Shown here piece after piece: positions 27,701 to 36,769 of a DNA stretch of 64,000 nt. A program made the translations under genes and the position numbers. Below the pieces are notes generated by a model, which was not told where the DNA came from, made no database searches, and saw only the letters and a list, made by a program, of their open reading frames with translations. The DNA is taken from NCBI RefSeq assembly GCF_002117915.1, contig NZ_BDJB01000007.1, positions 175,114 through 239,113 on the forward strand, in the 5' to 3' direction. Within the stretch, counting starts at the first letter, position 1, and every line of letters begins with the position of its first letter. The stretch is from Sphingomonas sp. TZW2008 (GTDB taxonomy: Bacteria > Pseudomonadota > Alphaproteobacteria > Sphingomonadales > Sphingomonadaceae).

Positions 27701-29644
27701 TCAGAACTTCGCGCGCACCCCGCCGATCACGCTGCGCCCCTGGCCGACGAAGCTGAAGATCTCCTCGTACCGTTCGTCGAGCAGGTTCTCCGCGCGTCCG
27801 AACAGCGAGAAGCGATCGGTGAGCCGGTATTCTGCGCTGAGGTTCATCAGCACATATTCCTGCAGGCTCACGCGCACCGGCACGAAGCTCGGATCGATGA
27901 ACGCATTGTCGAACTGCCGCCCGTTGTAGCGCAGCGTCAGCGTGCCGGAGAAGCGCTGGTCGGCGCTGAACACGCTCGTGTTGAGGCTGCCGATATGGCG
28001 CGGCCGGCGCAGCTCGGTCACCCCGTTCTCCTCGGCATCGAGATAGGTATAGGCGAGGTCGAACTTGATCTGCGGGATCGGCCGGGCGGATACGAACACC
28101 TCCACGCCGTGCTGCTTCGACAGCGTCGTGCGGTTCGCCGGCGTCGCGACGAACGCGGGCGCGGGATAGGTGGTGTAGATCTCGTTGGTCAGCCTGTTGT
28201 CGAAATAGGTCGCGCCGATCGTCGCCGTCGTGCCGGCGACCTCCTGATCGACGCCCGCTTCCCAGCCCTTCGACTTCTCGGGCTTCAGGTTCGGATTGCC
28301 GATGTAGCGCCCGTCCGAATAGCCGAAGAGCTCGAAATAGCCGGGGTTCTTGATGCCCGTGCCGTACGCGCCGCGCACGCGCAGCCCGAACGGCAGGCGA
28401 TAGCCCGCCTGTGCGCGCCACGTCGTCACGTCGTCGAAGCGATCGTTGGCGTCGTGCCGCACGCTCGCGCCGGCCGAAAAGGCATCGTCGACGGTCAATT
28501 CGTACTGCCCGACGAAGCCCCAATTTTCCGTCGCGCGCCGCCCCTGGAAGGCGAAGGGCGAGGGCGTGGTGTTGCGGAATTCCTCGCGCTCGAAATCGAC
28601 CGCGCCGGTCACGCGGTTGATCACGCGGTCGCTGCCGAAGCGATAGCTCGTCTCGAACGATCCCTTGTAGCGCGTGCCCTCGTCGCCGTAATCGAAGCCG
28701 GCGGCGGTGAAGCCCTTGCGCGTCGTGTCGGCGATCTGCCCGGTCAGCGCGCTCACCCAGCGGCCATCCGCCAGCGACAATTCGCCGCGCGCCAATCCAT
28801 AGAACGCCTCGTTGCGCGTCTTCACGCCCGGGCTGTCGACGGTGTAGCCGAACAGCGGGCTCGAAGTATCGTTCTCCGAATTGTTGCTGCGCGCGTCGGT
28901 GTAGCTGTAGCGGCCGACGCCGGTCAGCTTGAACACGTCGGACGGTGTCCACGTCAGCTTGGCGGTCGCGCCGACGCTGGTCGATCCGATGTCGCGCTCG
29001 CCGCCGCGCGCGGTCGGCGTGCCGTCGGTGCGATAGGCGGTCGCCGACAGCGCATAGTCGATCGTGTCGGAAACGCCGGCGAAGCGTGCGCCGCCCGCCG
29101 CGGTGCCGAACGATCCGCCCTCCGCGCGCAGCGACAGCCCCGGCGCCTCGCGGCCGGTCAGCGTGATCACCTGGATCACGCCGCCGATCGCATCGGAGCC
29201 GTAGAGCGACGATTGCTGCCCGCGCAGCACCTCGATCCGCGCGGCCTCGTCGGCGATCAGCGTGCCGAAATCATACTCGCCCTGATACGGGTCGGCGACT
29301 TCGATCCCGTCGATCAGCACCAGCACGTGGTTGCTCTCGCTGCCGCGGATGCGCACCTGCGTCAGCCCGCCGATCGCGCCGGTGCGGCTTACCGACACGC
29401 CGGGCACGTCGCGCAGCACGTCGGAGACGATGCGCGTCTGGCGCAGCCGCAGATCCTCGTCGGCGATGACCGATACCGACGCCGGCAGGTCGGACACACG
29501 GTTGGCGTCGCCCGATCGCGATCCGGTGACGACGATGTCGCGGCCCTCGGCATCGCGCGTCGGGATCGTCGGGTCGCTCTGCGCGAGCGACGGTGTGGCG
29601 ACGCTCGCGAGTGCGAGCGCCAGCAGCGAAACATGGCTCTTCAT
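27701..29644 (-). CDS. btuB: TonB-dependent vitamin B12 receptor
   Basis: This 647-aa outer-membrane cobalamin transporter has a signal peptide at 1-22 (ending PSLAQ), the TonB box DIVVTGSR at 36-43, a plug domain with RIEVLRGQQSSLYGSDAIGGVI (BtuB/FhuA-type LYGSDAIGGVI), and a barrel ending VIGGVRAKF. It is shorter than the two receptors at 2.7-9.2 kb, as expected for BtuB. GGGGGGAA precedes ATG 29644. Assignment to B12 rests on the cobalamin riboswitch in its leader and on the adjacent btuC, btuD and btuF genes. Confidence 0.95.
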   Translation of the reverse strand: MKSHVSLLALALASVATPSLAQSDPTIPTRDAEGRDIVVTGSRSGDANRVSDLPASVSVIADEDLRLRQTRIVSDVLRDVPGVSVSRTGAIGGLTQVRIRGSESNHVLVLIDGIEVADPYQGEYDFGTLIADEAARIEVLRGQQSSLYGSDAIGGVIQVITLTGREAPGLSLRAEGGSFGTAAGGARFAGVSDTIDYALSATAYRTDGTPTARGGERDIGSTSVGATAKLTWTPSDVFKLTGVGRYSYTDARSNNSENDTSSPLFGYTVDSPGVKTRNEAFYGLARGELSLADGRWVSALTGQIADTTRKGFTAAGFDYGDEGTRYKGSFETSYRFGSDRVINRVTGAVDFEREEFRNTTPSPFAFQGRRATENWGFVGQYELTVDDAFSAGASVRHDANDRFDDVTTWRAQAGYRLPFGLRVRGAYGTGIKNPGYFELFGYSDGRYIGNPNLKPEKSKGWEAGVDQEVAGTTATIGATYFDNRLTNEIYTTYPAPAFVATPANRTTLSKQHGVEVFVSARPIPQIKFDLAYTYLDAEENGVTELRRPRHIGSLNTSVFSADQRFSGTLTLRYNGRQFDNAFIDPSFVPVRVSLQEYVLMNLSAEYRLTDRFSLFGRAENLLDERYEEIFSFVGQGRSVIGGVRAKF

Positions 29645-29877
29645 TCTTTTATTCCCCCCGCGCCGAACGTTCGGACACGCGGCGGGGCCGTCCGCCGCAT
29701 GCGCGACGGACCGGTGACGCGCGGAGATGACGGACGCGGTGCCCGCTCGACGCGCCACGTGCGGCCCCGAAGCCGCGCGGCTGTCGGTGATCGGCAGGTC
29801 GCCCCGCCGCGCACCGTCGTCGCTCGAACGGATGTTCCGTGCCCCGACCATCCCCTGGACCCGAGCATCGAGCGACC
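29645..29877 (-). promoter_or_regulatory. expression platform between cobalamin aptamer and btuB
   Basis: This 233-base leader holds no gene. Near the start codon is a stem, gcggcgg/ccgccgc (29679-29685 with 29692-29698), and the 12-base perfect palindrome ccgaacgttcgg (29663-29674). Both lie within 50 bases of the GGGGGGAA ribosome site. No U-run terminator is visible, so control by ribosome-site occlusion is more likely than attenuation. Confidence 0.5.
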
Positions 29878-30075
29878 CGCGCCGGCAGGTTTCCTGGCTC
29901 GCGGGTCGTCGCGCGCCGCACGCCTTCCCAGGTTTCCCCAGTGGCTGCTCCCGGCAACAGTGCCGGGCGCCTGTGCGCCGCGCTCGCCGCTTACAGTTGC
30001 AGGGACAGCCGCGGCTTGGGGAGGATCCCTCCCGCACCGCATTCCCTCGATGGCCCCTCTCGGGGCACCAGCGCG
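29878..30075 (-). ncRNA. cobalamin (adenosylcobalamin-type) riboswitch
   Basis: Read on the minus strand, the region carries the conserved order of the cobalamin aptamer: GGTGCC, then AGGGAA, GGTG, CTGCAACTGTAAGCGGCGAG, then the B12-box-like GCAGCCACTG, GGGAAGGC, and GACCCGCGAGCCAGGA followed by ACCTGCC. P1 can form between 30070-30075 (cgcgct) and 29878-29883 (ggcgcg). It binds B12 and represses the downstream gene when cobalamin is plentiful. It lies after btuD and before btuB, so it should control btuB only. Boundaries are set by P1 and could be off by a few bases. Confidence 0.95.
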
Positions 30076-30134
30076 AACGTGGCCCGGATCACCGGGCCGC
30101 CGGCGCCTCTACCGCAGATGCGAAGAAAGGCAAG

Positions 30135-30899
30135 TCACGCGCCGGTGCGCGCCAGCGGCGCGATCGGCTGGCCGTCGTGAAACAGCGCGCTGATGCCGTA
30201 GACGTCGGCGAGCAGCGGCGGCGTCAGCACCGCGCCCGGCGCCCCGTCCGCGACCAGACGGCCAGCCTTCATCACCAGCACGCGGTCGCAGAAGCGCGCG
30301 GCGAAACCCAGATCGTGCAGCACCGCGATCACCAGCACGCCGGCGCGCACCTGCGCCTGCAATATCTCCATGCCGTGCAGCTGGTGTGCGGGATCGAGGC
30401 TGGCGAGCGGCTCGTCGGCGATCAGCACCGGCGCTTCCACCGCAAGCGCGCGGGCGAGCATCACGCGCGCGCGCTCGCCGCCCGATAGTTCGGTCGCGAC
30501 GCGATGTGCGAGTGACGTTACCTCGGCGACGTCCATCGCGCGCGCGATCGCGGCGCGATCGTCGTCGCCGAGCCGCGAGAAGGGGGCGAGGTGCGGCAGG
30601 CGGCCGAGGGCGACGAGCCGCGCGATGCTGATCGGCCAGTGCAGCGCCTGGCCCTGCGGCAGATAGGCGAGCCGCCGGCCACGCGTCGCCGCGGCAATGT
30701 TGGCGACCGGCTGGCCGTCGATCGCGATCCGCCCGCTTGCCGGCAGCAGGCCGAGCAGCGCGCGGATCAGCGACGATTTGCCCGCGCCATTGGGGCCGAG
30801 CACGCCGACGAACGCCGCGCCGTCCGCGGTGAACGAAACGTCCTCTACCACTTGCCGCCCGGCAAGCCGCACACCGACGCCATCCAGCGTCACCGTCAC
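30135..30899 (-). CDS. btuD: cobalamin ABC transporter ATP-binding protein
   Basis: This 254-aa ATPase of the FecCD/BtuCD importer class has Walker A GPNGAGKSS (35-43), the signature LSGGERARVMLARAL, Walker B VLIADEPLASLD and an H-loop LHDL. The start is GTG 30899, overlapping the btuC stop by 4 bases (another GTG lies at 30902); an upstream frame extension is Arg-rich shadow sequence. Haem or siderophore importers look alike, but the riboswitch and btuB directly downstream support B12. Confidence 0.92.
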   Translation of the reverse strand: MTVTLDGVGVRLAGRQVVEDVSFTADGAAFVGVLGPNGAGKSSLIRALLGLLPASGRIAIDGQPVANIAAATRGRRLAYLPQGQALHWPISIARLVALGRLPHLAPFSRLGDDDRAAIARAMDVAEVTSLAHRVATELSGGERARVMLARALAVEAPVLIADEPLASLDPAHQLHGMEILQAQVRAGVLVIAVLHDLGFAARFCDRVLVMKAGRLVADGAPGAVLTPPLLADVYGISALFHDGQPIAPLARTGA

Positions 30900-31888
30900 C
30901 ACAGCCGTCGCTCGCGCATCAGGTGGACGAGGAACACGGGGACGCCGAGGAACGCGGTGACGACGCCGAGCCGCAATTCGTTGCTGCTCGGGATCACGCG
31001 CACCGCGACGTCGGCGAGACACAGCAGCGCGGCGCCGCCCGCCGCACTCGGCCACAATACCGCCGACGGGCTGCGGTCGGTCCACGGGCGTACGAGATGC
31101 GGCACGATCAACCCGACGAAGCCGATCGCGCCAGACACCGCCACCGCGCCGCCGACACCCAGCGCGACGCCCAGCAGCATGCGGATCCGCACCCGCGCGA
31201 GGTCGATCCCCAAGGTCGCCGCACTATCCTCACCCAGCGTCAGCGCGTCGAGCGCGCGGCCGTCCCACGCGAGCAGCACGATTCCCGCCGCGATGCACGG
31301 CAGCGCGAGCGCGACGTGGTGGAACGACCGGTCCTCGAGGCTGCCGAGCAGCCATGTCGCGATCTCCATCGCCGCGAACGGATTGGGCGACAGGTTGAGC
31401 GCGAGACTGATCCCCGCGCCCGCCAGCGTGCCGACTGCGATCCCTGCGAGGATCAGCGTCAGCGCGCTCTCCGCACGCCCTGCCAGCACGAACAGCAGCG
31501 CCAAGCTTGCGAGCGCCCCCCCGATCGCGAGCAGCGGCACCATCGCTTCGTGCCACGCCGCCAGCCCGAAATAGAGCGCAACGACCGCGCCCAATGCGGC
31601 GCCGTTCGACGCGCCGAGCACCAACGGCTCGGCAAGCGGGTTGCGCAGATAGCCTTGCAGCGCCGCCCCGGCGATGCCGAGCATCGCGCCGACGAGCAGC
31701 GCCAGCAGCGTGCGCGGCAGCCGCAGCTCGATCAGGATCGCACGCTCGACCGGATCGCCGCCGCCCGCCAGCGCACGCAGCACGCGCGGCAGCGGGATCG
31801 CGGCGCTGCCGATCCCGACCGAGGCCGTCGCCGCGATCACCAGCAAAAGGATCAGCGCCGGCCAGAGCCAGCGACGGGTGGATGGCAA
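30896..31888 (-). CDS. btuC: cobalamin ABC transporter permease
   Basis: This 330-aa FecCD-family permease has about ten membrane helices. Family motifs include LRLPRTLLALLVGAMLGIAGAALQGYLRNPLAEP near 45-78, ATWLLGSL, and IGFVGLIVPHLVR near 265. TTG 31888 is taken as the start: it follows CCCGGGG and begins the protein just before the first helix (TRRWLWPALILLL). An extension to 32062 would cross the divergent btuF start and has no membrane or signal logic. It is translationally coupled to btuD. Confidence 0.92.
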   Translation of the reverse strand: MPSTRRWLWPALILLLVIAATASVGIGSAAIPLPRVLRALAGGGDPVERAILIELRLPRTLLALLVGAMLGIAGAALQGYLRNPLAEPLVLGASNGAALGAVVALYFGLAAWHEAMVPLLAIGGALASLALLFVLAGRAESALTLILAGIAVGTLAGAGISLALNLSPNPFAAMEIATWLLGSLEDRSFHHVALALPCIAAGIVLLAWDGRALDALTLGEDSAATLGIDLARVRIRMLLGVALGVGGAVAVSGAIGFVGLIVPHLVRPWTDRSPSAVLWPSAAGGAALLCLADVAVRVIPSSNELRLGVVTAFLGVPVFLVHLMRERRLW

Positions 31889-31953
31889 GCGGCGACCCCG
31901 GGCAGTTCGCCCGCTCCCTAGCCGATGCGCGCGGGCTGAGGCAAAGGCGATGC

Positions 31954-32835
31954 ATGCGCCACGTGCTCGCCCTCCTGCTTGCTGCGCTGAGCCTCGGCGC
32001 AGCCCCCGTTCGCGCACCCCAAGCCCGCCCAAAGCCCTCCCAAAGTCCGCCCTTTCGGCCACAGCGCATCGTGTCGCTCAACATGTGCGCCGATCAGTAT
32101 CTGGTCGCGCTGGCCGATCGATCGCAGGTGGCGGCGCTGACGCGCCTGTCGCGTGACCCGAACATGTCCGCCGTCGCCGTTCAGGCAGCGTCCTGGCCCG
32201 TGTCCGCCGGGACGGCCGAGGACATCCTCGCGCTGCGGCCTGATCTCATCATCGCCGCACCGGGTTTCCGTCGCGCCGCGCTCGACCGTTTGACGCGCGG
32301 CCGGACGCGGTTGATCGAGCTCGATACGGCGGATACCGCGCAGGAGATCGTCGCGCAGGTCCGCCAGATCGCGGCCGCGATCGGCCAGCCGGCGCGTGGC
32401 GAAGCACTGATCGCGCGGATGCGCCACGATCTGGCGGCGCTGCCTGACGATACGGGGAAGGGCCGCGTCGCGGCTTACTATCAGCGTCGCGGCTATCTGA
32501 CGGGCACAGGGACGCTGGTCGACGATCTGATGCGGCGCGTCGGCCTCACCAACCTCGCGACGCGGCTCGGCACGCCCCCGCTCGCGCGGATCGGGCTCGA
32601 GCGGATCGCGCTGGCGCGGCCCGACTATCTGATCGTCGAGACGGCGACCGACGTCGCGACCGATCGCGGCGCGGCGATGCTCCGCCACCCGCTGATCGCG
32701 CCGATCACGCGGCTGCGCGTGCCCGAGGCATGGACGGTGTGTGGCGGACCGGCCTATGTCCGCGCCGCGCAGTCGCTGACCGCGCAGCTACGCCGCGCCC
32801 CTCAGCGCGTCGGCACCGGCTCCGCACCCAAATAG
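31954..32835 (+). CDS. btuF: cobalamin/cobinamide periplasmic binding protein
   Basis: This 293-aa protein has a Sec signal (1-21, [21 protein letters not shown]) and a class III binding-protein fold: [26 protein letters not shown] at 38-63 and [19 protein letters not shown] are the first lobe signatures. AAGG lies just upstream of ATG 31954. It is divergent from btuC with 65 bases between starts. Its 3' end overlaps the convergent dehydrogenase gene by 34 bases. It should deliver B12 to BtuCD; a haem- or iron-complex ligand is less likely given the context. Confidence 0.9.
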   Translation: MRHVLALLLAALSLGAAPVRAPQARPKPSQSPPFRPQRIVSLNMCADQYLVALADRSQVAALTRLSRDPNMSAVAVQAASWPVSAGTAEDILALRPDLIIAAPGFRRAALDRLTRGRTRLIELDTADTAQEIVAQVRQIAAAIGQPARGEALIARMRHDLAALPDDTGKGRVAAYYQRRGYLTGTGTLVDDLMRRVGLTNLATRLGTPPLARIGLERIALARPDYLIVETATDVATDRGAAMLRHPLIAPITRLRVPEAWTVCGGPAYVRAAQSLTAQLRRAPQRVGTGSAPK

Positions 32836-33671
32836 TCGTAGAAGCCGCGCTTAGTCTTGCGGCCGTACCAGCCGGCCTCAACGTACTTCACGAGCAGCGG
32901 TGCCGGGCGGAACTTCGGATCGCCCGTCGTCTCGAACAGCACGCGCGTGATCTCGAGGCAGGTGTCGAGCCCGATGAAATCGGCCAGCGTCAGCGGCCCC
33001 ATCGGATGGTTGAGCCCCAATTGGCACGCCAGATCGATGTCGCGGATCGTGGCGACGCCCTCGCCAAGCGCGAAACACGCCTCGTTGATCATCGGCATCA
33101 GCACGCGGTTGACGATGAAGCCCGGCGCGTCGTTGGCGCGGACCACCTGCTTGCCGAGCGCCGCGGCATAGGTCTCGATCGTCGCCACGGTCTCGTCCGA
33201 CGTCGCGAGGCCGCGGATCACCTCGATCAGCCCCATCACGGGGACGGGATTGAAGAAGTGGACGCCGATGAAGCGCGCCGGATCAGGCGCCGCCTGCGCG
33301 AGCCGGGTGATCGGGATCGACGAGGTGTTCGACGCGAGCACCGCTTGATGGCCGAGCACGGTGCCGACGCGCGCGAAGATCGTGCGCTTCACCTCCTCGC
33401 GCTCGGTCGCGGCCTCGATCACGAGGCCGCACGACGACATGCCCTCGACGCCCTCGATCGGCTCGATCCGCGCGAGCGTCTGGTCGCGCGCCTGCGGCTC
33501 GAGCTTGCCCTTGTCGACCGCGCGGTCGAGCAGCCGCGCGATCCCGGCCTTGCCCGCCTCGGCACGCGCCTTGTCGACATCGGTCAGCAGCACGCGATAG
33601 CCGGCCTGTGCCGAAACCTGCGCGATCCCCGCGCCCATCTGGCCCGCCCCGACGACGCCGACTGCCTGCAT
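32802..33671 (-). CDS. 3-hydroxybutyryl-CoA dehydrogenase (HAD/HBD family)
   Basis: This enzyme interconverts 3-hydroxybutyryl-CoA and acetoacetyl-CoA with NAD(P)H. The 289-aa protein starts [18 protein letters not shown], with the Rossmann GxGxxG at the N-terminus. It has [13 protein letters not shown], the catalytic [19 protein letters not shown] and [17 protein letters not shown]. Its length is that of stand-alone HbdA/PaaH proteins, without a hydratase domain. ATG 33671 is preceded by AGGA; an in-frame GTG 15 bases upstream is less likely. Upstream is a palindromic repeat, so it is probably transcribed alone. Confidence 0.93.
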   Translation of the reverse strand: MQAVGVVGAGQMGAGIAQVSAQAGYRVLLTDVDKARAEAGKAGIARLLDRAVDKGKLEPQARDQTLARIEPIEGVEGMSSCGLVIEAATEREEVKRTIFARVGTVLGHQAVLASNTSSIPITRLAQAAPDPARFIGVHFFNPVPVMGLIEVIRGLATSDETVATIETYAAALGKQVVRANDAPGFIVNRVLMPMINEACFALGEGVATIRDIDLACQLGLNHPMGPLTLADFIGLDTCLEITRVLFETTGDPKFRPAPLLVKYVEAGWYGRKTKRGFYDYLGAEPVPTR

Positions 33672-33707
33672 GATGTCAATCCTCACGTAAGTTGGTTCCG
33701 CTCCTCA

Positions 33708-33825
33708 CCCGTTCGTGCTGAGGAGGTGCTGAGTCGATGGCGAAGTGTTGTCTCGAAGCTAGGTTCAAGACACAGGTCCTTCGAGACGAGGCTTCGCTAG
33801 CTCAGCCTATCCTCAGGACGAAGGG
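33708..33825. repeat. palindromic intergenic repeat, copy A
   Basis: This is a large imperfect inverted repeat. The left arm (33708-33758) contains gttcgtgctgaggagg, tgctgag and tctcgaag; the right arm (33778-33825) is its near reverse complement, containing cttcgagac, gctcagc, cctcagga and cgaaggg. The same pattern recurs at 52024-52129 and as a right half at 57671-57714. It lies between the dehydrogenase and hemA genes. Confidence 0.85.
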
Positions 33826-33856
33826 AGTGGTGGGGCAGTATGCAAGGAAAGGCGGA

Positions 33857-35101
33857 TCAAGCCGCCTTGCGCAGCTCCAGTCGATCCCAGATCTCGGTCA
33901 GCGCGTCGGTCAATTCCTGCATCATTGCTTCGCTGTGTGCCGGGCCGGGCGTGAAGCGCAGCCGCTCGGTACCGCGCGGGACGGTCGGGTAATTGATCGG
34001 CTGGACGTAGATGCCGTATTCGGCGAGCAGCACGTCGCTGATCTTCTTCGCCTTAACCGGATCGCCGACCATCACCGGCACGATGTGCGTATCGCCGATC
34101 ATCACCGGCAGCCCCGCCTCGGTCATCATCGCCTTCAGCCGCGCTGCGGCGGCCTGCTGCCCCTCGCGCTCGACCGACGATGCCTTGAGGTGTCGCACGC
34201 TCGCCAGCACGCCGGCGACGAGCACGGGCGAAAGCGACGTGGTGAAGATGAAGCCCGGCGCGTAGGAGCGGATGACGTCGATGATCGTCCGGTCCGCGGC
34301 GATATAGCCGCCCATCACGCCGAACGCCTTGCCCAGCGTGCCTTCGATGATCGTCAGCCGGTGCGCGACGTCGTCACGTTCCGAAATGCCGCCGCCGCGT
34401 GCGCCGTACATGCCGACGGCGTGAACCTCGTCGAGGTAGGTCAGCGCATTGTACTTGTCGGCAAGGTCGCAGATCGCCGCGATCGGGGCGACGTCACCCT
34501 CCATCGAATAGACGCTCTCGAACGCGATCATCTTGGGCAGGGCGGGATCGTCGGCGGCGAGCAACTCCTCGAGATGCGCGAGATCGTTGTGGCGGAACAC
34601 GCGCTTCTCGCAGCCCGCATTGCGGATGCCGGCGATCATCGACGCGTGGTTGAGCTCGTCCGAGTAGATGATGCAGCCGGGCAGCACCTTGGCGAGCGTC
34701 GCCAGCGTCGCCTCGTTCGAGACATAGCCGCTCGTGAACAGCAGCGCGCCTTCCTTGCCATGCAGGTCGGCGAGCTCGGCCTCCAGATCGACGTGATAGT
34801 GCGTGTTGCCACCGATGTTGCGCGTGCCGCCCGAGCCGGCGCCGACATCGTGCAGCGCCTCTTCCATCGCCGCGATCACCTTGGGGTGCTGCCCCATCGC
34901 GAGGTAATCGTTCGAGCACCAGACGGTGATCGGCTTCGGCCCGTTATGGCCAGCGAAGCAGCGCGCGCTGGGATAAGCGCCTTTGTTGCGCAGGATATCG
35001 ATGAACACGCGATAGCGGCCCTCGGCGTGCAGGCGATCGATCGCCTGCGAGAAGGCGCGCGTGTAATCGACCGGCTTCCCGGCGAGAGCGTCGATAGACA
35101 T
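33857..35101 (-). CDS. hemA: 5-aminolevulinate synthase
   Basis: This PLP enzyme condenses glycine with succinyl-CoA to 5-aminolevulinate, the first step of the C4 haem pathway typical of Alphaproteobacteria. The 414-aa protein has [55 protein letters not shown], and the PLP-Lys in [13 protein letters not shown] near residue 250. The C-terminus [19 protein letters not shown] is ALAS-specific and separates it from KBL and BioF. The ferrochelatase gene hemH is elsewhere in the window. Confidence 0.97.
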   Translation of the reverse strand: MSIDALAGKPVDYTRAFSQAIDRLHAEGRYRVFIDILRNKGAYPSARCFAGHNGPKPITVWCSNDYLAMGQHPKVIAAMEEALHDVGAGSGGTRNIGGNTHYHVDLEAELADLHGKEGALLFTSGYVSNEATLATLAKVLPGCIIYSDELNHASMIAGIRNAGCEKRVFRHNDLAHLEELLAADDPALPKMIAFESVYSMEGDVAPIAAICDLADKYNALTYLDEVHAVGMYGARGGGISERDDVAHRLTIIEGTLGKAFGVMGGYIAADRTIIDVIRSYAPGFIFTTSLSPVLVAGVLASVRHLKASSVEREGQQAAAARLKAMMTEAGLPVMIGDTHIVPVMVGDPVKAKKISDVLLAEYGIYVQPINYPTVPRGTERLRFTPGPAHSEAMMQELTDALTEIWDRLELRKAA

Positions 35102-35253
35102 GGAGCGCGACTTACGCGCCTGAAGCCGCAGTTTCCAGCGGATTCCAGCGATCGCGGTGATCTGCGGCGTCGTTCAGGGATGGGGAGTGGAGTCGGTGCA
35201 ACAGACGCCGACCCATGATGGCAAAGTTAACGCGCCTTATCCCAGTAGCGAAA

Positions 35254-36042
35254 TCAGAGCTGCTCGACCGTCGCGAACCCGCGATTTGAAAATGCGGCCT
35301 CGAGCCCCTCACTGATCGCGCCGGTGAATACTGCGCGGTCGGGCCGCTCTCGAGTGAACGACTGTCCTTGCGTGAGAAAGGCGATGCGGCGGGCGATACC
35401 GTCTCCGCCGTCGACGAAGTCGATCGGCCGCGCGATCGCGCGCTGCAACTCGTCGCGCAGCAGCGGGAAGTGCGTGCAGGCAAGCACGACCGCGTCGATG
35501 GGATCACCACAGTCCGCCTCCAACATCGGCCGGATCGCGGCGCGTATGGCATCCGGATCTACCACCTCGCCGGCGAGCTTGGCTTCCGCCAACGTCACCA
35601 GCGCCGCGCTGCCGTGGCGGATGACGCGGCAGTCGGCGGCGAAGCGCGCGGCGAGATCGTCGACGTAGCGCTGACGCACCGTCGCAGCGGTGCCGAGCAC
35701 CGCGATCGTCCGCGTCCGGCTGCGCGCAGCGGCGGGCTTGATCGCAGGCACGGTGCCGACGATCGGCACGTCGAGCGCGCTGCGCACGGCGGCGAGCGCG
35801 ATCGTCGATGCGGTGTTGCAGGCGATCACGATCAACCGCGGCGCGTAGCGCTCGGCCAGCCGGCCGAGCAGCGCCGGCACGCGCGCGGCGATCTCCGCCT
35901 CGTCCCTGATGCCATAGGGGAAACCGGCCGAGTCGGCGACGTAGACGAACGGTGCGTCGGGCAGCGCCGCGCGCGCAGGGTCGACGATCGACAACCCTCC
36001 AACCCCCGAATCGAAAAACAGGATCGGCCGCGCGTCGCTCAT
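35254..36042 (-). CDS. murI: glutamate racemase
   Basis: MurI makes D-glutamate for peptidoglycan from L-glutamate without a cofactor. The 262-aa protein has FFDSGVGGLS at the N-terminus with the general acid/base Asp, the first catalytic Cys in IACNTAST near 74, and the second in LACTHFPLL near 185, plus VDGGDGIARR. It lies 152 bases upstream of hemA on the same strand and is divergent from plsY. ATG 36042 is the only well-placed start. Confidence 0.95.
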   Translation of the reverse strand: MSDARPILFFDSGVGGLSIVDPARAALPDAPFVYVADSAGFPYGIRDEAEIAARVPALLGRLAERYAPRLIVIACNTASTIALAAVRSALDVPIVGTVPAIKPAAARSRTRTIAVLGTAATVRQRYVDDLAARFAADCRVIRHGSAALVTLAEAKLAGEVVDPDAIRAAIRPMLEADCGDPIDAVVLACTHFPLLRDELQRAIARPIDFVDGGDGIARRIAFLTQGQSFTRERPDRAVFTGAISEGLEAAFSNRGFATVEQL

Positions 36043-36184
36043 CGCTGCCGCGTACCGCGCTGCGACGCAGCGGGGAAGCGCGCACGCTTCCGTACGCTTG
36101 ATGCAGGTGAGTAGCGCCGCGCCGGTCGTTCGGCTATCGTCACGATCAACGGAGGGATTGCACCTGGAAACCGGGATCGTCTGG

Positions 36185-36769
36185 ATGCCGCCGGCCGCGG
36201 CGCTGCTGCTCGGCTATCTGCTGGGCTCGATTCCCTTCGGCGTTCTGCTGACGCGGTTCGGCGGAGCGGGTGACCTTCGACAGATCGGCTCGGGCAACAT
36301 CGGCGCGACGAACGTGTTGCGCACGGGGCGCAAGGGGCTCGCGGCGGCGACGCTGCTGCTCGACATGGTCAAGGGCTGGGCCGCGGTGGCGCTCGTGGCG
36401 GCGCTGCTGCCGGGCAACGAGCAGCTGGCGGCGGCGGGCGCCTTCGTCGGTCACTGCTATCCCGTCTGGCTGGCATTTCGCGGCGGCAAGGGCGTCGCGA
36501 CGCTGATGGGGATCGTGCTCGCGCTCTACTGGCCGATCGGGCTCGTCTATGCGATCGTCTGGCTCGGCCTGCTCGCACTGCTCCGCATATCGTCGGTCGC
36601 CGGGATGGCCGCGGCGGGCAGCGCGCCGCTGGCCGCGGCGGTGTTTAGCCAGTTTGATTTCGTCCCCTTGCTGCTCGCGCTCGCGCTGATCGTCATCTGG
36701 AAGCATCGCGAAAATATCGGGCGACTGATCGAGGGCGCGGAGCCCAGGATCGGCAGGAAGAGTGGCTGA
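36185..36769 (+). CDS. plsY: glycerol-3-phosphate acyltransferase
   Basis: PlsY acylates glycerol-3-phosphate using acyl-phosphate in the inner membrane. At least 194 aa are present, with GYLLGSIPFGVLLTR, the signature GSGNIGATNVLRTGRK, GHCYPVWLAFRGGKGVAT, and a terminal IWKHRENIGRLIEGAEP. Five hydrophobic segments fit the family. The start is uncertain. The only strong ribosome site, GGAGGG (36151-36156), is 7 bases before an in-frame CTG (36164) and too close to TTG 36158. I give the conservative ATG 36185. The end overlaps dprA by 8 bases. Confidence 0.9.
   Translation: MPPAAALLLGYLLGSIPFGVLLTRFGGAGDLRQIGSGNIGATNVLRTGRKGLAAATLLLDMVKGWAAVALVAALLPGNEQLAAAGAFVGHCYPVWLAFRGGKGVATLMGIVLALYWPIGLVYAIVWLGLLALLRISSVAGMAAAGSAPLAAAVFSQFDFVPLLLALALIVIWKHRENIGRLIEGAEPRIGRKSG

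Noticed and set aside
29995..30488. Plus-strand open frames running through the riboswitch and btuD
   Set aside because: They conflict with a clear cobalamin aptamer and with btuD on the other strand, and show no family motifs.
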